Assembly: GCA_020634615.1 (NCBI GenBank)
Contig: JACKBI010000014.1
Location: forward strand, 1-64,000
Source: Anaerolineales bacterium
GTDB taxonomy: Bacteria; Chloroflexota; Anaerolineae; JAAEKA01
Reading direction: 5' to 3'
Length of the DNA stretch: 64,000 bases
Positions 16,647-25,118 of this stretch are shown here, piece by piece (within the stretch, counting starts at the first letter, position 1; every line of letters starts with the position of its first letter). The translations under genes and the position numbers were made by a program. A model generated the notes under the pieces. It was not told the DNA's origin and made no database searches. It worked only from the letters and a program-made list of their open reading frames with translations.

Positions 16647-18065
16647 ATGAACAAGCCAACACCACCTCTCGTTTCCGGCGCTTTGCCGGGTTTGGGGCAT
16701 GCCCTGGAATTTCGCAGTGACCGCACCAGCCTTGTCCGGCGCGGTTTCGAGGAGCACGGTTCGGTCTTTGCCATCAAGCTGGCGAACCAGAACGTTGCCA
16801 TCCTGATCGGACCGGAGAATCAACGGGTCTTCTTCATGGAGACCGACAAGGCGCTGGGCATTCAGAAGCCGTACACCTTCCTGCGCGCCATGTTCGGTGA
16901 GGTGCTTTTCCTGGCACCGCACGATGTATATCTGGACCAGCGCACGGTGGTGCTGGAGGCGTTCCGGCGCGAGAAGATGCTGCACTACCAGGATGTCATG
17001 CAGGAGGTGGTGCAGAAATGGATCGACTCGCTGGGCCAGACGGGCGAGATCGAACTGACCGGCGAGATGGTGCGGCTGGTACAGGAAGTCGCCGGCAATT
17101 GTTTCCTCGGCCACGAAGTACACCAGCAAATCGGGCGCGAGTTCTGGGATCTGTACGCCGACCTGAGCGCCGGGCTGGACCCACTGCTGCCGCCTAACCT
17201 GCCGCTGCCCAAGTTCCGGCGCCGCGACCGCGCCAAAGCGCAGATGCTGACCATCCTGCAGCCGATCATCGCCGAACGCCGCGCTCATCCCGACCGCTAC
17301 GACGATTTCCTCCAGGATCTGGTGAACAAGCGCTACCGCGACGGCCGCGAGGTGGAGGAGGATCTGATCGTCAACTTGCTGCTGGGGCTGATGTTTGCCG
17401 GCCACGAAACCACAGCCGGCCAGGCTGCGTGGACCATCATCATGCTGCTGCAGAACCCGGAGTATCTGCGGCTGGTTCAGAACGAGATCCGGCGCGTGGT
17501 TCCCTACGGCGCCCCGCTGGACACAGGCCGCATGGCGCAACTGGATCACATCGGCTGGGCCGTGCGCGAGGTGGAGCGCATGCGGCCGTCGGTCGACCTT
17601 TTGATGCGCACTGTCGAGGAAGACGTCGAAGTCGGCGACTACGTGATCCCCAAGGGATGGCTGGCACAGGTGGCGCAGGACGTGGCCCATAACCTGCCGG
17701 GACTGTTCGAGGCGCCGGAAAACTACGACCCTTGCCGCTATGCGCCGGGCCGGGCCGAGGACAAAGCCGATCGTTTCTCACTGATCGGCTTCGGCGGCGG
17801 CACTCACAAGTGTACCGGCATGAACTTCGCCAACAACGAGATGACGGTCATCACTGCGCTGCTCTTCCAGCAACTGGATATCGAGCTGCTGACGGAGCAC
17901 CCGCAGATCGAACGCGGCCTGGGCGCCAGCCGCCCCTCGCAAACATGGATCCGCTACCGGCGCAAGTCAGACGAAGCGCTGCACGCCGCCGTCGACGCGG
18001 CTGTGGCCAGCCCGGCGGGTTGTCCCCATGCCCAGACCGCAGCCACAGCAGCCAGCCTGAACTGA
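16647..18065 (+). CDS. Cytochrome P450 (CYP51-like)
   Basis: ATG 16647 with GAGGATCG upstream gives 472 residues; the frame is open from 16572 but without a ribosome site. The I-helix has AGHETTAG, the K-helix ExxR is EVERMRP, and the heme loop is FGGGTHKCTGMNFA with the Cys ligand. The C-terminal WIRYRRK and general spacing resemble the CYP51 group. There is no membrane anchor. It hydroxylates or demethylates a lipophilic substrate, perhaps a sterol or terpenoid. Ferredoxin partners are not in the window. The SDR gene follows after 22 bases. Confidence 0.92.
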   Translation: MNKPTPPLVSGALPGLGHALEFRSDRTSLVRRGFEEHGSVFAIKLANQNVAILIGPENQRVFFMETDKALGIQKPYTFLRAMFGEVLFLAPHDVYLDQRTVVLEAFRREKMLHYQDVMQEVVQKWIDSLGQTGEIELTGEMVRLVQEVAGNCFLGHEVHQQIGREFWDLYADLSAGLDPLLPPNLPLPKFRRRDRAKAQMLTILQPIIAERRAHPDRYDDFLQDLVNKRYRDGREVEEDLIVNLLLGLMFAGHETTAGQAAWTIIMLLQNPEYLRLVQNEIRRVVPYGAPLDTGRMAQLDHIGWAVREVERMRPSVDLLMRTVEEDVEVGDYVIPKGWLAQVAQDVAHNLPGLFEAPENYDPCRYAPGRAEDKADRFSLIGFGGGTHKCTGMNFANNEMTVITALLFQQLDIELLTEHPQIERGLGASRPSQTWIRYRRKSDEALHAAVDAAVASPAGCPHAQTAATAASLN

Positions 18066-18087
18066 GCAACGCGGACAGGAGAATGTC

Positions 18088-19050
18088 ATGGCAGTAATTT
18101 CTAAATGTTTGCGTAAGGGATCGGAGACCGCGGCCTACGTTGCCGACCAGGCCGCCGGACAGATCAGCAGATGGCTGGAACCGAACGAGCTTCCCGATCC
18201 GGGCAACCTGTTTCTGCGCCGCTATGGACCGTGGGCGTTGGTGACCGGTGCGGCACGCGCCGAAGGAGTCGGCTACGGATTTGCCCGCCGGCTGGCGGGC
18301 CGCAACTTCAGCCTGGTGCTGGTGGACAACCGCGGCCCGGATCTGGAGCGGCGGGCCGCGGAACTGCGCGCGAGATACGACGTCAAGGTGCGCCCGGTGG
18401 TGCTGGATCTTGGAGAGCCAGACTTTGCAGAGGCCTTGCAGGCGCAGACCAGCGATATCGAGGTGGGCCTGCTGGTGTGCAACCATATGGCCACACCGGC
18501 CGATACCCCGCCAATTCTTGAGATGGATCTGGCGACCTTGCACGCCATGCTCGACATCAACGCCCGCGCCTACACGACCCTGATCCACACCTATGGCCGG
18601 CAGATGGCTGCCCGCGGCCGCGGCGGCATGGTCGTCGTGTCTTCGGGCGCCGGTCTGATGCCGACGCCCTACACCGGGGCATACTCGGCCAACAAAGCCT
18701 ACCAGATCGCGCTGGGCGAGGCGCTGTGGTACGAGCTTCAGAGTCGCGGCGTAGATGTCACGGTGGCGGTGCTGGGGTTGACCAACACCCAGGGAGACGC
18801 GCTGGCCGGCTATCCCCAGTTCATGGTGGCCGAGGTCGATCCCACCGTGGTGGAGATACTGGACAACCTGGGCAAGTCGCCGCAGGTCATCCCCGGCACG
18901 GTGAACAAGCTGTTTCTGGCGGCGCAGACCCGGCTGATGCCGCGGCGGATGGCCTTGCAGACCATCGGTGGGTTCATGGCGCGTGGCCTCGGCAAGGATA
19001 AGCAACCGGAGCCCGTCAGCCGGCCTGAGATCGCTGCGCCGATCGCCTAA
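18088..19050 (+). CDS. Short-chain dehydrogenase (17beta-HSD/3-ketoacyl reductase-like)
   Basis: 320 residues. The nucleotide motif is VTGAARAEGVGYGFARRLA and the active site is VVVSSGAGLMP (Ser) with YSANKAYQ (YxxxK). The N-terminal 45 residues and the C-terminal tail are longer than in minimal SDRs, and the layout resembles hydroxysteroid dehydrogenase 12/very-long-chain 3-ketoacyl reductases. It is likely to oxidise or reduce the product of the P450 in the same operon. AGGAGA lies before the ATG. Its end overlaps convergent lysA by 4 bases. Confidence 0.9.
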   Translation: MAVISKCLRKGSETAAYVADQAAGQISRWLEPNELPDPGNLFLRRYGPWALVTGAARAEGVGYGFARRLAGRNFSLVLVDNRGPDLERRAAELRARYDVKVRPVVLDLGEPDFAEALQAQTSDIEVGLLVCNHMATPADTPPILEMDLATLHAMLDINARAYTTLIHTYGRQMAARGRGGMVVVSSGAGLMPTPYTGAYSANKAYQIALGEALWYELQSRGVDVTVAVLGLTNTQGDALAGYPQFMVAEVDPTVVEILDNLGKSPQVIPGTVNKLFLAAQTRLMPRRMALQTIGGFMARGLGKDKQPEPVSRPEIAAPIA

Positions 19051-20369
19051 ACCAGGTCTCTCCGCAACAGGTCGTCGAGGGTCTCACGGCGCTGAACCAG
19101 CGTGGCCTGGCCATCTTCCAGCCAGACAACCGCCGGCCGCAACGCCGCGTTGTAGTTGCTGGCCATGCTGAGCTGGTACGCGCCGCTGACAGGCACGGCC
19201 AGCAGGTCGCCCGGTACTAAGGGTGGCAACTCAATATCTTCGATCAACACGTCGCCGGTCTCGCAGTAGGGGCCGGCGACGTGTACGCGCTGGCGCGCGG
19301 CATCGCCGCGACGGTTGGCCAGCAGCGCCGTATAGGTCGCGCCGTACAGCGCGTGGCGCGGGTTGTCGGCCAGCCCGCCGTCGACGAACGCGTAGGTGAC
19401 GTCACCCGCCGGTTTCACTGCGCCGACGGTATACACGGCGACGCCGGCCCGCGCCACCAGACTGCGCCCCGGTTCCAGCACCAGCCGCGGCAGCGCCAGC
19501 TCGTGCTGCCGGCAGCGCTGCACAACTGCCTCACTCACGCGGGCCACGTATGTCTCAACAGGCGGCAAGTCAGCGAGCTGTTCAGCGGTGTAAGCCACTG
19601 CCCAGCCACCACCGGTACTCAGCTCCGCAGGCTGCCAACCGGTCGCATCGCGCAGGCGCGCGGCCAGGTCCAGCAATCGCTGTGCAGCCACTGCCAGAGG
19701 TTCGGCATCGCGCAGCTGGCTGCCGATGTGGCAGTGCAGCCCGGCCAGTTCGACACCCGCGCGGCGCAGCGCGTCCAGCGCCACAGCTTCGGCAGTCCCA
19801 TCGCGCAGCGACAGCCCAAACTTCGACGCTGCGTGGCCGGTTTGTGTGTGGTGGTGGGTGTCGGTATCGACGTCCGGGTTGACGCGCAGCCAAATCGCCT
19901 GCCGGCGGCCACGGGCGATGGCCAGTTCGTCCAGCCGCTCCAGCTCGTCAGGGTGATCGACCACGATCCGTCCCACGCCCGCATCCAGCGCTTGAGCCAA
20001 CTCGCGGTCGGACTTGTTATTGCCGTGGAAATGGATGTGGTCTGCCGGCACACCACCGTGCAGCGCGATGGCCAACTCGCCGCCCGACACGACATCCAGC
20101 CCGATGCCCTTGGCGGCAATCCAGCGTGCGCTGGCGCTGCATAGCCAGGCCTTGGCAGCATAGGCAATCTGCGCCGCCCCAGGATAACAGCGAGACAAGG
20201 CGGTCCGGTATGCCTCGACGGCCCGGTCCAGAGTCTCCCCGTCGTAGAGGTAAAGCGGCGTACCAAATTGATCTGCCGTGCGGCGAACGCCGCATCCGCC
20301 GACCACCAGGGATCCCGTGTCGTCGATGCGGGCGCTGTCAGGAAAAAGTGCCAGTGTTTCTGCTGTCAT
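19047..20369 (-). CDS. lysA: Diaminopimelate decarboxylase
   Basis: 440 residues, PLP alanine-racemase fold. YAAKAWLC carries the PLP Lys; HFHGNNKSDRELAQAL, GLHCHIGSQL and GGGWAVAYT form the cofactor pocket; EPGRSLVARAG binds phosphate. The dimer-partner motif is GPYCETGDVL and the C-terminal Tyr lies in YQLSMASNYN. It makes L-lysine from meso-DAP. It lies 9 bases after folK on the same strand, so it probably shares the folB-folK transcript. Confidence 0.94.
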   Translation of the reverse strand: MTAETLALFPDSARIDDTGSLVVGGCGVRRTADQFGTPLYLYDGETLDRAVEAYRTALSRCYPGAAQIAYAAKAWLCSASARWIAAKGIGLDVVSGGELAIALHGGVPADHIHFHGNNKSDRELAQALDAGVGRIVVDHPDELERLDELAIARGRRQAIWLRVNPDVDTDTHHHTQTGHAASKFGLSLRDGTAEAVALDALRRAGVELAGLHCHIGSQLRDAEPLAVAAQRLLDLAARLRDATGWQPAELSTGGGWAVAYTAEQLADLPPVETYVARVSEAVVQRCRQHELALPRLVLEPGRSLVARAGVAVYTVGAVKPAGDVTYAFVDGGLADNPRHALYGATYTALLANRRGDAARQRVHVAGPYCETGDVLIEDIELPPLVPGDLLAVPVSGAYQLSMASNYNAALRPAVVWLEDGQATLVQRRETLDDLLRRDLV

Positions 20370-20378
20370 ACCACTGCC

Positions 20379-20879
20379 TCAGCGCCAGAGACTGACGTCG
20401 TCGCGACGGATCATCGTCGTGTCCAGCGAGACACGACGCGCTATCGCCGCCAGGGTTTCGCCCGTCTCGGGATGGCGATAGTTCGGGGCGATCTCAGCCA
20501 GCGGGACGGCGATGTGCGCATAAAGAAGAATCTCCGGGTCAGGGATATGCCGCCGGCCAACGTCAAGGATCTCATCATTGAACAGGGAGATGTCAGCGTC
20601 GAAGGTGCGGGGTGCGTTGGGATCGCTGGTGCGCTGCCTGCCAAGCCGGTCTTCCACCGCGCGCAGCACGGTTTCCTTCAGCGCTTGCGGTTCCAGCGGC
20701 GTCTCCAGAATCAGCGCCGCGTTGAGGAACGTCGGGTCGTCAGGATTGCCGATGGGCGCGGTTTCATAGGCAGATGAGACGGCCAGAACGCGGCCGTGCT
20801 CTGCCAGCAGCCCAACGCCGGCGCGAAGATTGCGCTCCTTGTCCAGGCTGGAGCCGAGTGAAAGATAGGCGCGGTTCAC
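20379..20879 (-). CDS. folK: 6-hydroxymethyl-dihydropterin pyrophosphokinase
   Basis: 166 residues. The start YLSLGSSLDKERNL and the core RTFDADISLFNDEIL give the HPPK fold with the Mg-binding Asp pair; IPDPEILLYAHIAVPLAEIAP is the substrate loop, slightly altered from the usual HPR motif. It transfers pyrophosphate from ATP to the pterin in folate synthesis. It begins right after folB (stop at 20880). Confidence 0.92.
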   Translation of the reverse strand: MNRAYLSLGSSLDKERNLRAGVGLLAEHGRVLAVSSAYETAPIGNPDDPTFLNAALILETPLEPQALKETVLRAVEDRLGRQRTSDPNAPRTFDADISLFNDEILDVGRRHIPDPEILLYAHIAVPLAEIAPNYRHPETGETLAAIARRVSLDTTMIRRDDVSLWR

Positions 20880-21248
20880 CTATTCGAAATCTGCCGCGGT
20901 ACGGTCGATGACCACACCGACTGAGCGCGCGAAGCGCAGCGCGCCGGGCTTTTCCAGGCTTACAATCGCGCGCTGAACGCCGAACTCCACGACCGCAATC
21001 TCAGCGATGGTGTGAGCAAGTTTTTCCACCAGGAAGTACTCGGACTGCTCGACGTGATCGATGACGCGCTTGGTCAGAGTCTTATAGTTGACAGCGTCGT
21101 CGATGTTATCTGAATGACCGGCCTGGCGCATGTCCGCGTAAAGGGTCAGGTTGACGATGACATCCTGCTTCTTGACGCGCTCCTCGGGGTTGATCCCGAC
21201 GATGCAACGCAGCAGCAGGTCGTGGATCTGTATCTGGTCTGTTTGCAT
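20880..21248 (-). CDS. folB: Dihydroneopterin aldolase
   Basis: 122 residues, normal length. DQIQIHDLLLRCIVGINPEE, VNYKTLTKRVIDHVEQSEYF (with substrate-binding Tyr/Lys region) and LVEKLAHTIAE are family motifs, as is VSLEKPGALRFARSVGV. It converts dihydroneopterin to hydroxymethyl-dihydropterin. It is the first gene of a folB-folK-lysA run divergent from folE. Confidence 0.94.
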   Translation of the reverse strand: MQTDQIQIHDLLLRCIVGINPEERVKKQDVIVNLTLYADMRQAGHSDNIDDAVNYKTLTKRVIDHVEQSEYFLVEKLAHTIAEIAVVEFGVQRAIVSLEKPGALRFARSVGVVIDRTAADFE

Positions 21249-21336
21249 GGTGGTTACCTTTCAAGATCGGGTAAGAAAATTCCGGGTATAAACGTCTATC
21301 AATTGGCATGACGCTCACACTTGTTACCGCAGCTTT

Positions 21337-21364
21337 ATTGTACACTAACGAAACAACGTGTCAA
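21337..21364 (-). promoter_or_regulatory. Promoter of folB-folK(-lysA)
   Basis: On the minus strand TTGACA (21364-21359) and TACAAT (21342-21337) are 16 bases apart. The leader would be about 80 bases. Confidence 0.8.
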
Positions 21365-21382
21365 ATTAACCTATACAAAAAT

Positions 21383-21411
21383 TTGACAAAGCTAGACAAA
21401 TCGATTACTAT
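21383..21411 (+). promoter_or_regulatory. Promoter of folE
   Basis: TTGACA (21383-21388) and TACTAT (21406-21411) with a 17-base spacer in AT-rich DNA. Transcription should start near 21418, about 40 bases before the ATG. Its -35 is 18 bases from that of the folB promoter, so the two may compete or be co-regulated. Confidence 0.8.
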
Positions 21412-21458
21412 ACTGGCAGGCATTGAGCCGTTTTGAATAGAGAAAGGCAAACCAAACC

Positions 21459-22169
21459 ATGACACAACTTACCATTAACAATCAACCTTACGACCTGCTG
21501 AAGCAGCAGTTCAAGACCAGCCCCTACACCAACGGCAACGGTCACAACGGCCACGCAGTGGCGACGCTGGAAGAGCTGGAGCAGCCGGCCAGCAAGAGCG
21601 CCGAGCAGGTGGCGGTCGAGAACGCAGTATACACGATTCTCACCAACATCGGCGAAGACCCCGGGCGTCAGGGCCTGGAGCGTACGCCTACCCGTGTCGC
21701 CAAGGCGTTCGCCGAACTGACGTCAGGCTATCACGTCGATCCGCAGGCGCTGATCAACGACGCGGTCTTCGACGTCGCCTACGACGAACTGGTACTGGTC
21801 AAGAATATCGACTTCTTCAGCCTGTGCGAACATCACATGCTGCCCTTCTACGGCCAGGCGCACGTTGCATACATCCCCAGCGGCAAGGTCATCGGCCTGA
21901 GCAAGATTCCGCGTATCGTCGAGATGTTCGCGCGGCGTTTGCAGGTGCAGGAGCGCATGACGCAGCAGATCGCCGACTTCCTGACCGAGACGTTGCAGCC
22001 GCAGGGTGTTGCGGTAGTGGTCGAGGGGCAGCACATGTGTGCAGCAATGCGCGGCGTCAAGAAGGCCAATGCACGCATGACCACCAGCGCGATGACGGGC
22101 AGTTTCAAGCACAACCCGCAGACCCGCGGCGAGTTCCTGGATCACATCGCCCGCCACGGCGATCACTGA
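21459..22169 (+). CDS. folE: GTP cyclohydrolase I
   Basis: 236 residues, with a polar 50-residue N-terminal extension and then the catalytic domain. GEDPGRQGLERTPTRVAKAF, SLCEHHMLPFYGQAHVAYIP (zinc Cys and His) and QHMCAAMRGVKK (third zinc Cys) are all intact. It makes dihydroneopterin triphosphate, the first step of folate synthesis, feeding FolB and FolK encoded divergently. Confidence 0.96.
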   Translation: MTQLTINNQPYDLLKQQFKTSPYTNGNGHNGHAVATLEELEQPASKSAEQVAVENAVYTILTNIGEDPGRQGLERTPTRVAKAFAELTSGYHVDPQALINDAVFDVAYDELVLVKNIDFFSLCEHHMLPFYGQAHVAYIPSGKVIGLSKIPRIVEMFARRLQVQERMTQQIADFLTETLQPQGVAVVVEGQHMCAAMRGVKKANARMTTSAMTGSFKHNPQTRGEFLDHIARHGDH

Positions 22170-22200
22170 TAGCCGCCGTACTGAATCTGAGATAGCCAGA

Positions 22201-22237
22201 AAGCTCCTTGTCCATCTGCGACAGGGAGCTTTTTTCT
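22201..22237 (+). terminator. Terminator after folE
   Basis: AAGCTCCTTGTC (22201-22212) pairs with GACAGGGAGCTT (22220-22231, one wobble), followed by a T-rich run. Confidence 0.85.
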
Positions 22238-22429
22238 TTGCGCTTGTTTCAAAAGAGGTTCGCTCAGACTTTCAAACAGCTTCTTGCGCTGCGCGATCAG
22301 GCAACCCGACGCGTGGCGGTACTGAGGGCTTCCCGAGAGTCCCAGGCGGTGGGTTCCGCCGATTTGCCGTTCGGCCAATGGCGGCATATCATAACGCAAC
22401 GAGGTTGCCCACAACATGGAGGACAGACC

Positions 22430-22876
22430 ATGGCGCCCAGTATGGAGATTCCAGAACGCGTTCGTCCGGCCAATGACAACGGATATTTCGAACAACTGAC
22501 GAAAGCGGTCTTTCAGGCAGGTTTCAGTTGGTCGGTCATTCGCCAGAAATGGCCGCACTTCGTGACTGCGTTTGACAACTTCGATGTTGATACGGTTGCT
22601 GCCTACGACGCGCCGGAGACGGAGCGGCTGCTGGCGGATGCGGGCATTGTGCGCAATGGCCGCAAGATCCAGGCGACGATTGACAACGCGCGTGTCATCC
22701 AGGGACTGCGTCAACAGCATGGCAGCTTTGCCGGTTATCTGCGGTCGATGGACGGCTGGACCTACGAGAAGCGCCGCGATGCGCTGACCCGACAGTTTGG
22801 TGGACTGGGACGCACGAGCTGCTTCGTTTTTCTCTGGTGCGTCGATGAAGATGTACCGAACTGGGAAGAACGCTGA
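22430..22876 (+). CDS. Tag-like (3-methyladenine glycosylase I family) protein, N-terminally short
   Basis: ATG 22430 with GGAGGA at 22417-22422 gives 148 residues, against about 190 for Tag. The helix-hairpin core matches: YFEQLTKAVFQAGFSWSVIR, then AGIVRNGRKIQATIDNARVI. The N-terminal zinc Cys/Tyr segment is absent, the catalytic Glu of the family's EGxQAGLSW motif is replaced (KAVFQAGFSW), and the C-terminal His/Cys zinc ligands are not seen. It probably keeps a DNA-binding fold without the usual base excision chemistry, or uses another mechanism. Confidence 0.75.
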   Translation: MAPSMEIPERVRPANDNGYFEQLTKAVFQAGFSWSVIRQKWPHFVTAFDNFDVDTVAAYDAPETERLLADAGIVRNGRKIQATIDNARVIQGLRQQHGSFAGYLRSMDGWTYEKRRDALTRQFGGLGRTSCFVFLWCVDEDVPNWEER

Positions 22877-23074
22877 TGAATTGCCCGCAGTGCGGAATTC
22901 AGCTATACTCTGTCTCGATCCGATGAGCGCCACACAGCCCTTCTTGTTCCGACAGATCAGCTACAATCGGAACGATTTCCTCATTGCAGTGTTTTACGTT
23001 ATGCGAGTCACGAAACAATTTCCTTGCCCACCCCGCGTCAATCGTTTGACTGTTGAAACCACAGGAGCCAAACG

Positions 23075-23677
23075 ATGAACGACAGGGATCAGGTTCAGAT
23101 AGCCAGCGCGACTCGTCAAGTGCCTCGCACCGATGACGAGCCAGAGGCGCGTCTGGTCGAGCAGGCCAAGTCCGATCCGCAGGCGTTCGGTGTTTTGTAC
23201 GAGCGCTATGTAGAGAGAATCTACAACTACATATTCTATCGGACCGGCAATCAGCAAGAGGCTGAGGATCTGACAGCAAAAACGTTTCACAAGGCCCTGG
23301 ACCACATCGCCCGCTACGACAACCGCGGCGTTCCCTTTTCGGCCTGGCTCTACCGCATCGCGCACAACCTGGTGGCAAACTGGCATCGGGATGGCGCCCG
23401 CCGCAAGGAACTGCCGCTGGAGCATCAGGAGCATGTCGCGCCAGCCCGCGGCAGACCAGAGCAGCTGGCAGAAGTGACCGAGGAACGCGAGGCGCTTCTG
23501 GACGCAATCCGCCGCCTTCCCAGCGACCGACAACAGCTTATCGTGCTGAAGTTCACCGACGCGTTGCCCAATGCCCAGATCGGCGACATCATGGGGCGCA
23601 GCGAGGGCGCCATCAAATCGCTCTACCACCGGACGCTGATTGCGCTGCGCGAGGACCTGAGCACCCGCGGCTTCTAG
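23075..23677 (+). CDS. ECF-type RNA polymerase sigma factor
   Basis: 200 residues with AGGAG upstream. Region 2 has LYERYVERIYNYIFYRTGNQ and FSAWLYRIAHNLVANWHRDG; region 4 has LPSDRQQLIVLKFTDALPNA and IMGRSEGAIKSLYHRTLIAL. It is followed by degV and a small membrane protein on the same strand, an arrangement suggesting that one of them controls it. No classical zinc-type anti-sigma gene is adjacent. Confidence 0.93.
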   Translation: MNDRDQVQIASATRQVPRTDDEPEARLVEQAKSDPQAFGVLYERYVERIYNYIFYRTGNQQEAEDLTAKTFHKALDHIARYDNRGVPFSAWLYRIAHNLVANWHRDGARRKELPLEHQEHVAPARGRPEQLAEVTEEREALLDAIRRLPSDRQQLIVLKFTDALPNAQIGDIMGRSEGAIKSLYHRTLIALREDLSTRGF

Positions 23678-23696
23678 CACCGGACGCAACCCTGAC

Positions 23697-24545
23697 ATGA
23701 TCCGACTTGTGACCGACTCAACGTGCGATCTGCCTGATGGTGAACTGACCCGACTGGATGTCGTGGTGGTTCCGATCAACATTCACTTCGACACAGAGGA
23801 GTATCAGGAACGCGAAACAATAGGCTACGACGACTTCTTTGCGAAGGTTAACGCGTTGGGCATCGTGCCCAAGACCTCACAGCCGTCACCCGGCCGGTTT
23901 GTACAGGAGTACCGCCGGCTGGCAGCCGAAGGCGCAACCACGATTTTGTCGCTGCATGTTACGGGCAAGCTCAGCGGCACGATCGGTTCAGCCGAGTTGG
24001 CCGCCACCGAAGTCAAAGACGAAGTCGATGTCCGTGTGTTCGACTCGTTAGCCGGCTCTGCAGGCACCGGGTTTATGATCCGGGAAGCCATAGAGCTGTT
24101 GAGCCACGGTGCTGACGCCGACGCTGTGCTGGTCCGCTGGCAGGAGATTCGCGATCACATCGGCATCTGTTTTTATCTCGACACCCTGAAGTATGCGCGC
24201 ATGAGCGGTCGTATCGGTGCGTTGCAACACAGCCTGGCCTCAGTGCTCAGCATCAAGCCACTGGTCAAGCTGGACGCAGGCCTGCTGGAGGTAGCCGAGC
24301 GAGTCCGCAGCCGGCGGGCAGCCCTTGACCGATTATTGGTGCTGGCGCGTGAGCAGGCAGGCGGGCAACCTGTAAATCTTGCCGTGGTACATGCGCAGGA
24401 TCGACCGGGCGCCGATGCACTGCTGGCACGGGCACAGGAAATGTTGGACTGCCGCCAGACATTCGTCGCTCGTCTGGCCAGCTCCCTGGTTACCAACCTC
24501 GGTGTCGGAACCCTGGGCATCGTTCTCTATCCGGTCGCTGCTTGA
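23697..24545 (+). CDS. DegV-family fatty-acid-binding protein
   Basis: 282 residues. VTDSTCDLPDGEL, the TSQPSPG loop, LHVTGKLSGTIGSAELA and the second-domain KYARMSGRIGALQHSLAS are family hallmarks. DegV/FakB proteins bind fatty acids; FakB presents them to the kinase FakA, but no FakA gene is in the window. It starts 19 bases after the sigma gene, so an operon is likely. Confidence 0.93.
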   Translation: MIRLVTDSTCDLPDGELTRLDVVVVPINIHFDTEEYQERETIGYDDFFAKVNALGIVPKTSQPSPGRFVQEYRRLAAEGATTILSLHVTGKLSGTIGSAELAATEVKDEVDVRVFDSLAGSAGTGFMIREAIELLSHGADADAVLVRWQEIRDHIGICFYLDTLKYARMSGRIGALQHSLASVLSIKPLVKLDAGLLEVAERVRSRRAALDRLLVLAREQAGGQPVNLAVVHAQDRPGADALLARAQEMLDCRQTFVARLASSLVTNLGVGTLGIVLYPVAA

Positions 24546-24585
24546 CCGAACCGGGTCAACTGCCGACCTCAGAAAAGGAAATCCG

Positions 24586-24954
24586 ATGAACAAGCTTACG
24601 CTTGAACGAATGTTGAGCCGCTATTCAGATTATTGGAGCAGCAACAGGCTCTCTATCGACGACCTGGTTGATTTATCGCCCGCCGCGCGGGCTGAATTGG
24701 ACTCGGTCGCGCACCTGGTGACCGTGTTACACGAAACCTTGGCGCCTGTCCAGCCGCGCGACGAGTTTGTTGAGGAATTGCGGCGCAGCTTGCTGGCTGA
24801 AGCGATCCGCCGTCAGAGCTGGCGCTCGACCTATTTAGGCCCGTTGCGCAAGCATTGGAAGCTGACGGCGGCGGCCACCGCGTCAGGCGTGTCAGCTGCG
24901 GCGGTCAGCGCCGTATCCGCTGCGATCTGGTATCGCGGTCGCGACAACATGTAA
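24586..24954 (+). CDS. Small membrane protein, possible anti-sigma factor
   Basis: ATG 24586 with AGGAAA gives 122 residues. The N-terminal 70 residues are helical and charged (MLSRYSDYWSSNRLSIDDLV, ELRRSLLAEAIRRQ). One hydrophobic Ala/Val-rich span covers about 95-115 and ends in Arg/Asp, a cytoplasm-in, single-span topology like many anti-sigmas. It is third in the ECF sigma/DegV operon. No zinc motif is present, so the anti-sigma role is inference from position. Confidence 0.6.
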   Translation: MNKLTLERMLSRYSDYWSSNRLSIDDLVDLSPAARAELDSVAHLVTVLHETLAPVQPRDEFVEELRRSLLAEAIRRQSWRSTYLGPLRKHWKLTAAATASGVSAAAVSAVSAAIWYRGRDNM

Positions 24955-24970
24955 GAGTCGTCTTGAGAAA

Positions 24971-25054
24971 ACTTCGGAGGTCGCCGACTAGTGGTGACAC
25001 CGGTCTTTGTGTGTGATACAGGCTTCAATTATTCGGCTCGGCGACTTCCGCAGT
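24971..25054. repeat. Dispersed inverted repeat, family B, copy 1
   Basis: ACTTCGGAGGTCGCCGA (24971-24987) faces TCGGCGACTTCCGCAGT (25038-25054), 15 of 17 bases paired. The same arm sequence recurs inside the element at 37715-37845 and at 47001-47080. Confidence 0.75.
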
Positions 25055-25118
25055 CTGGAACGCCAGGATGGTTACAAACCACAATGCATAGCAATTATTC
25101 TTCGACGGAGGCATTATC

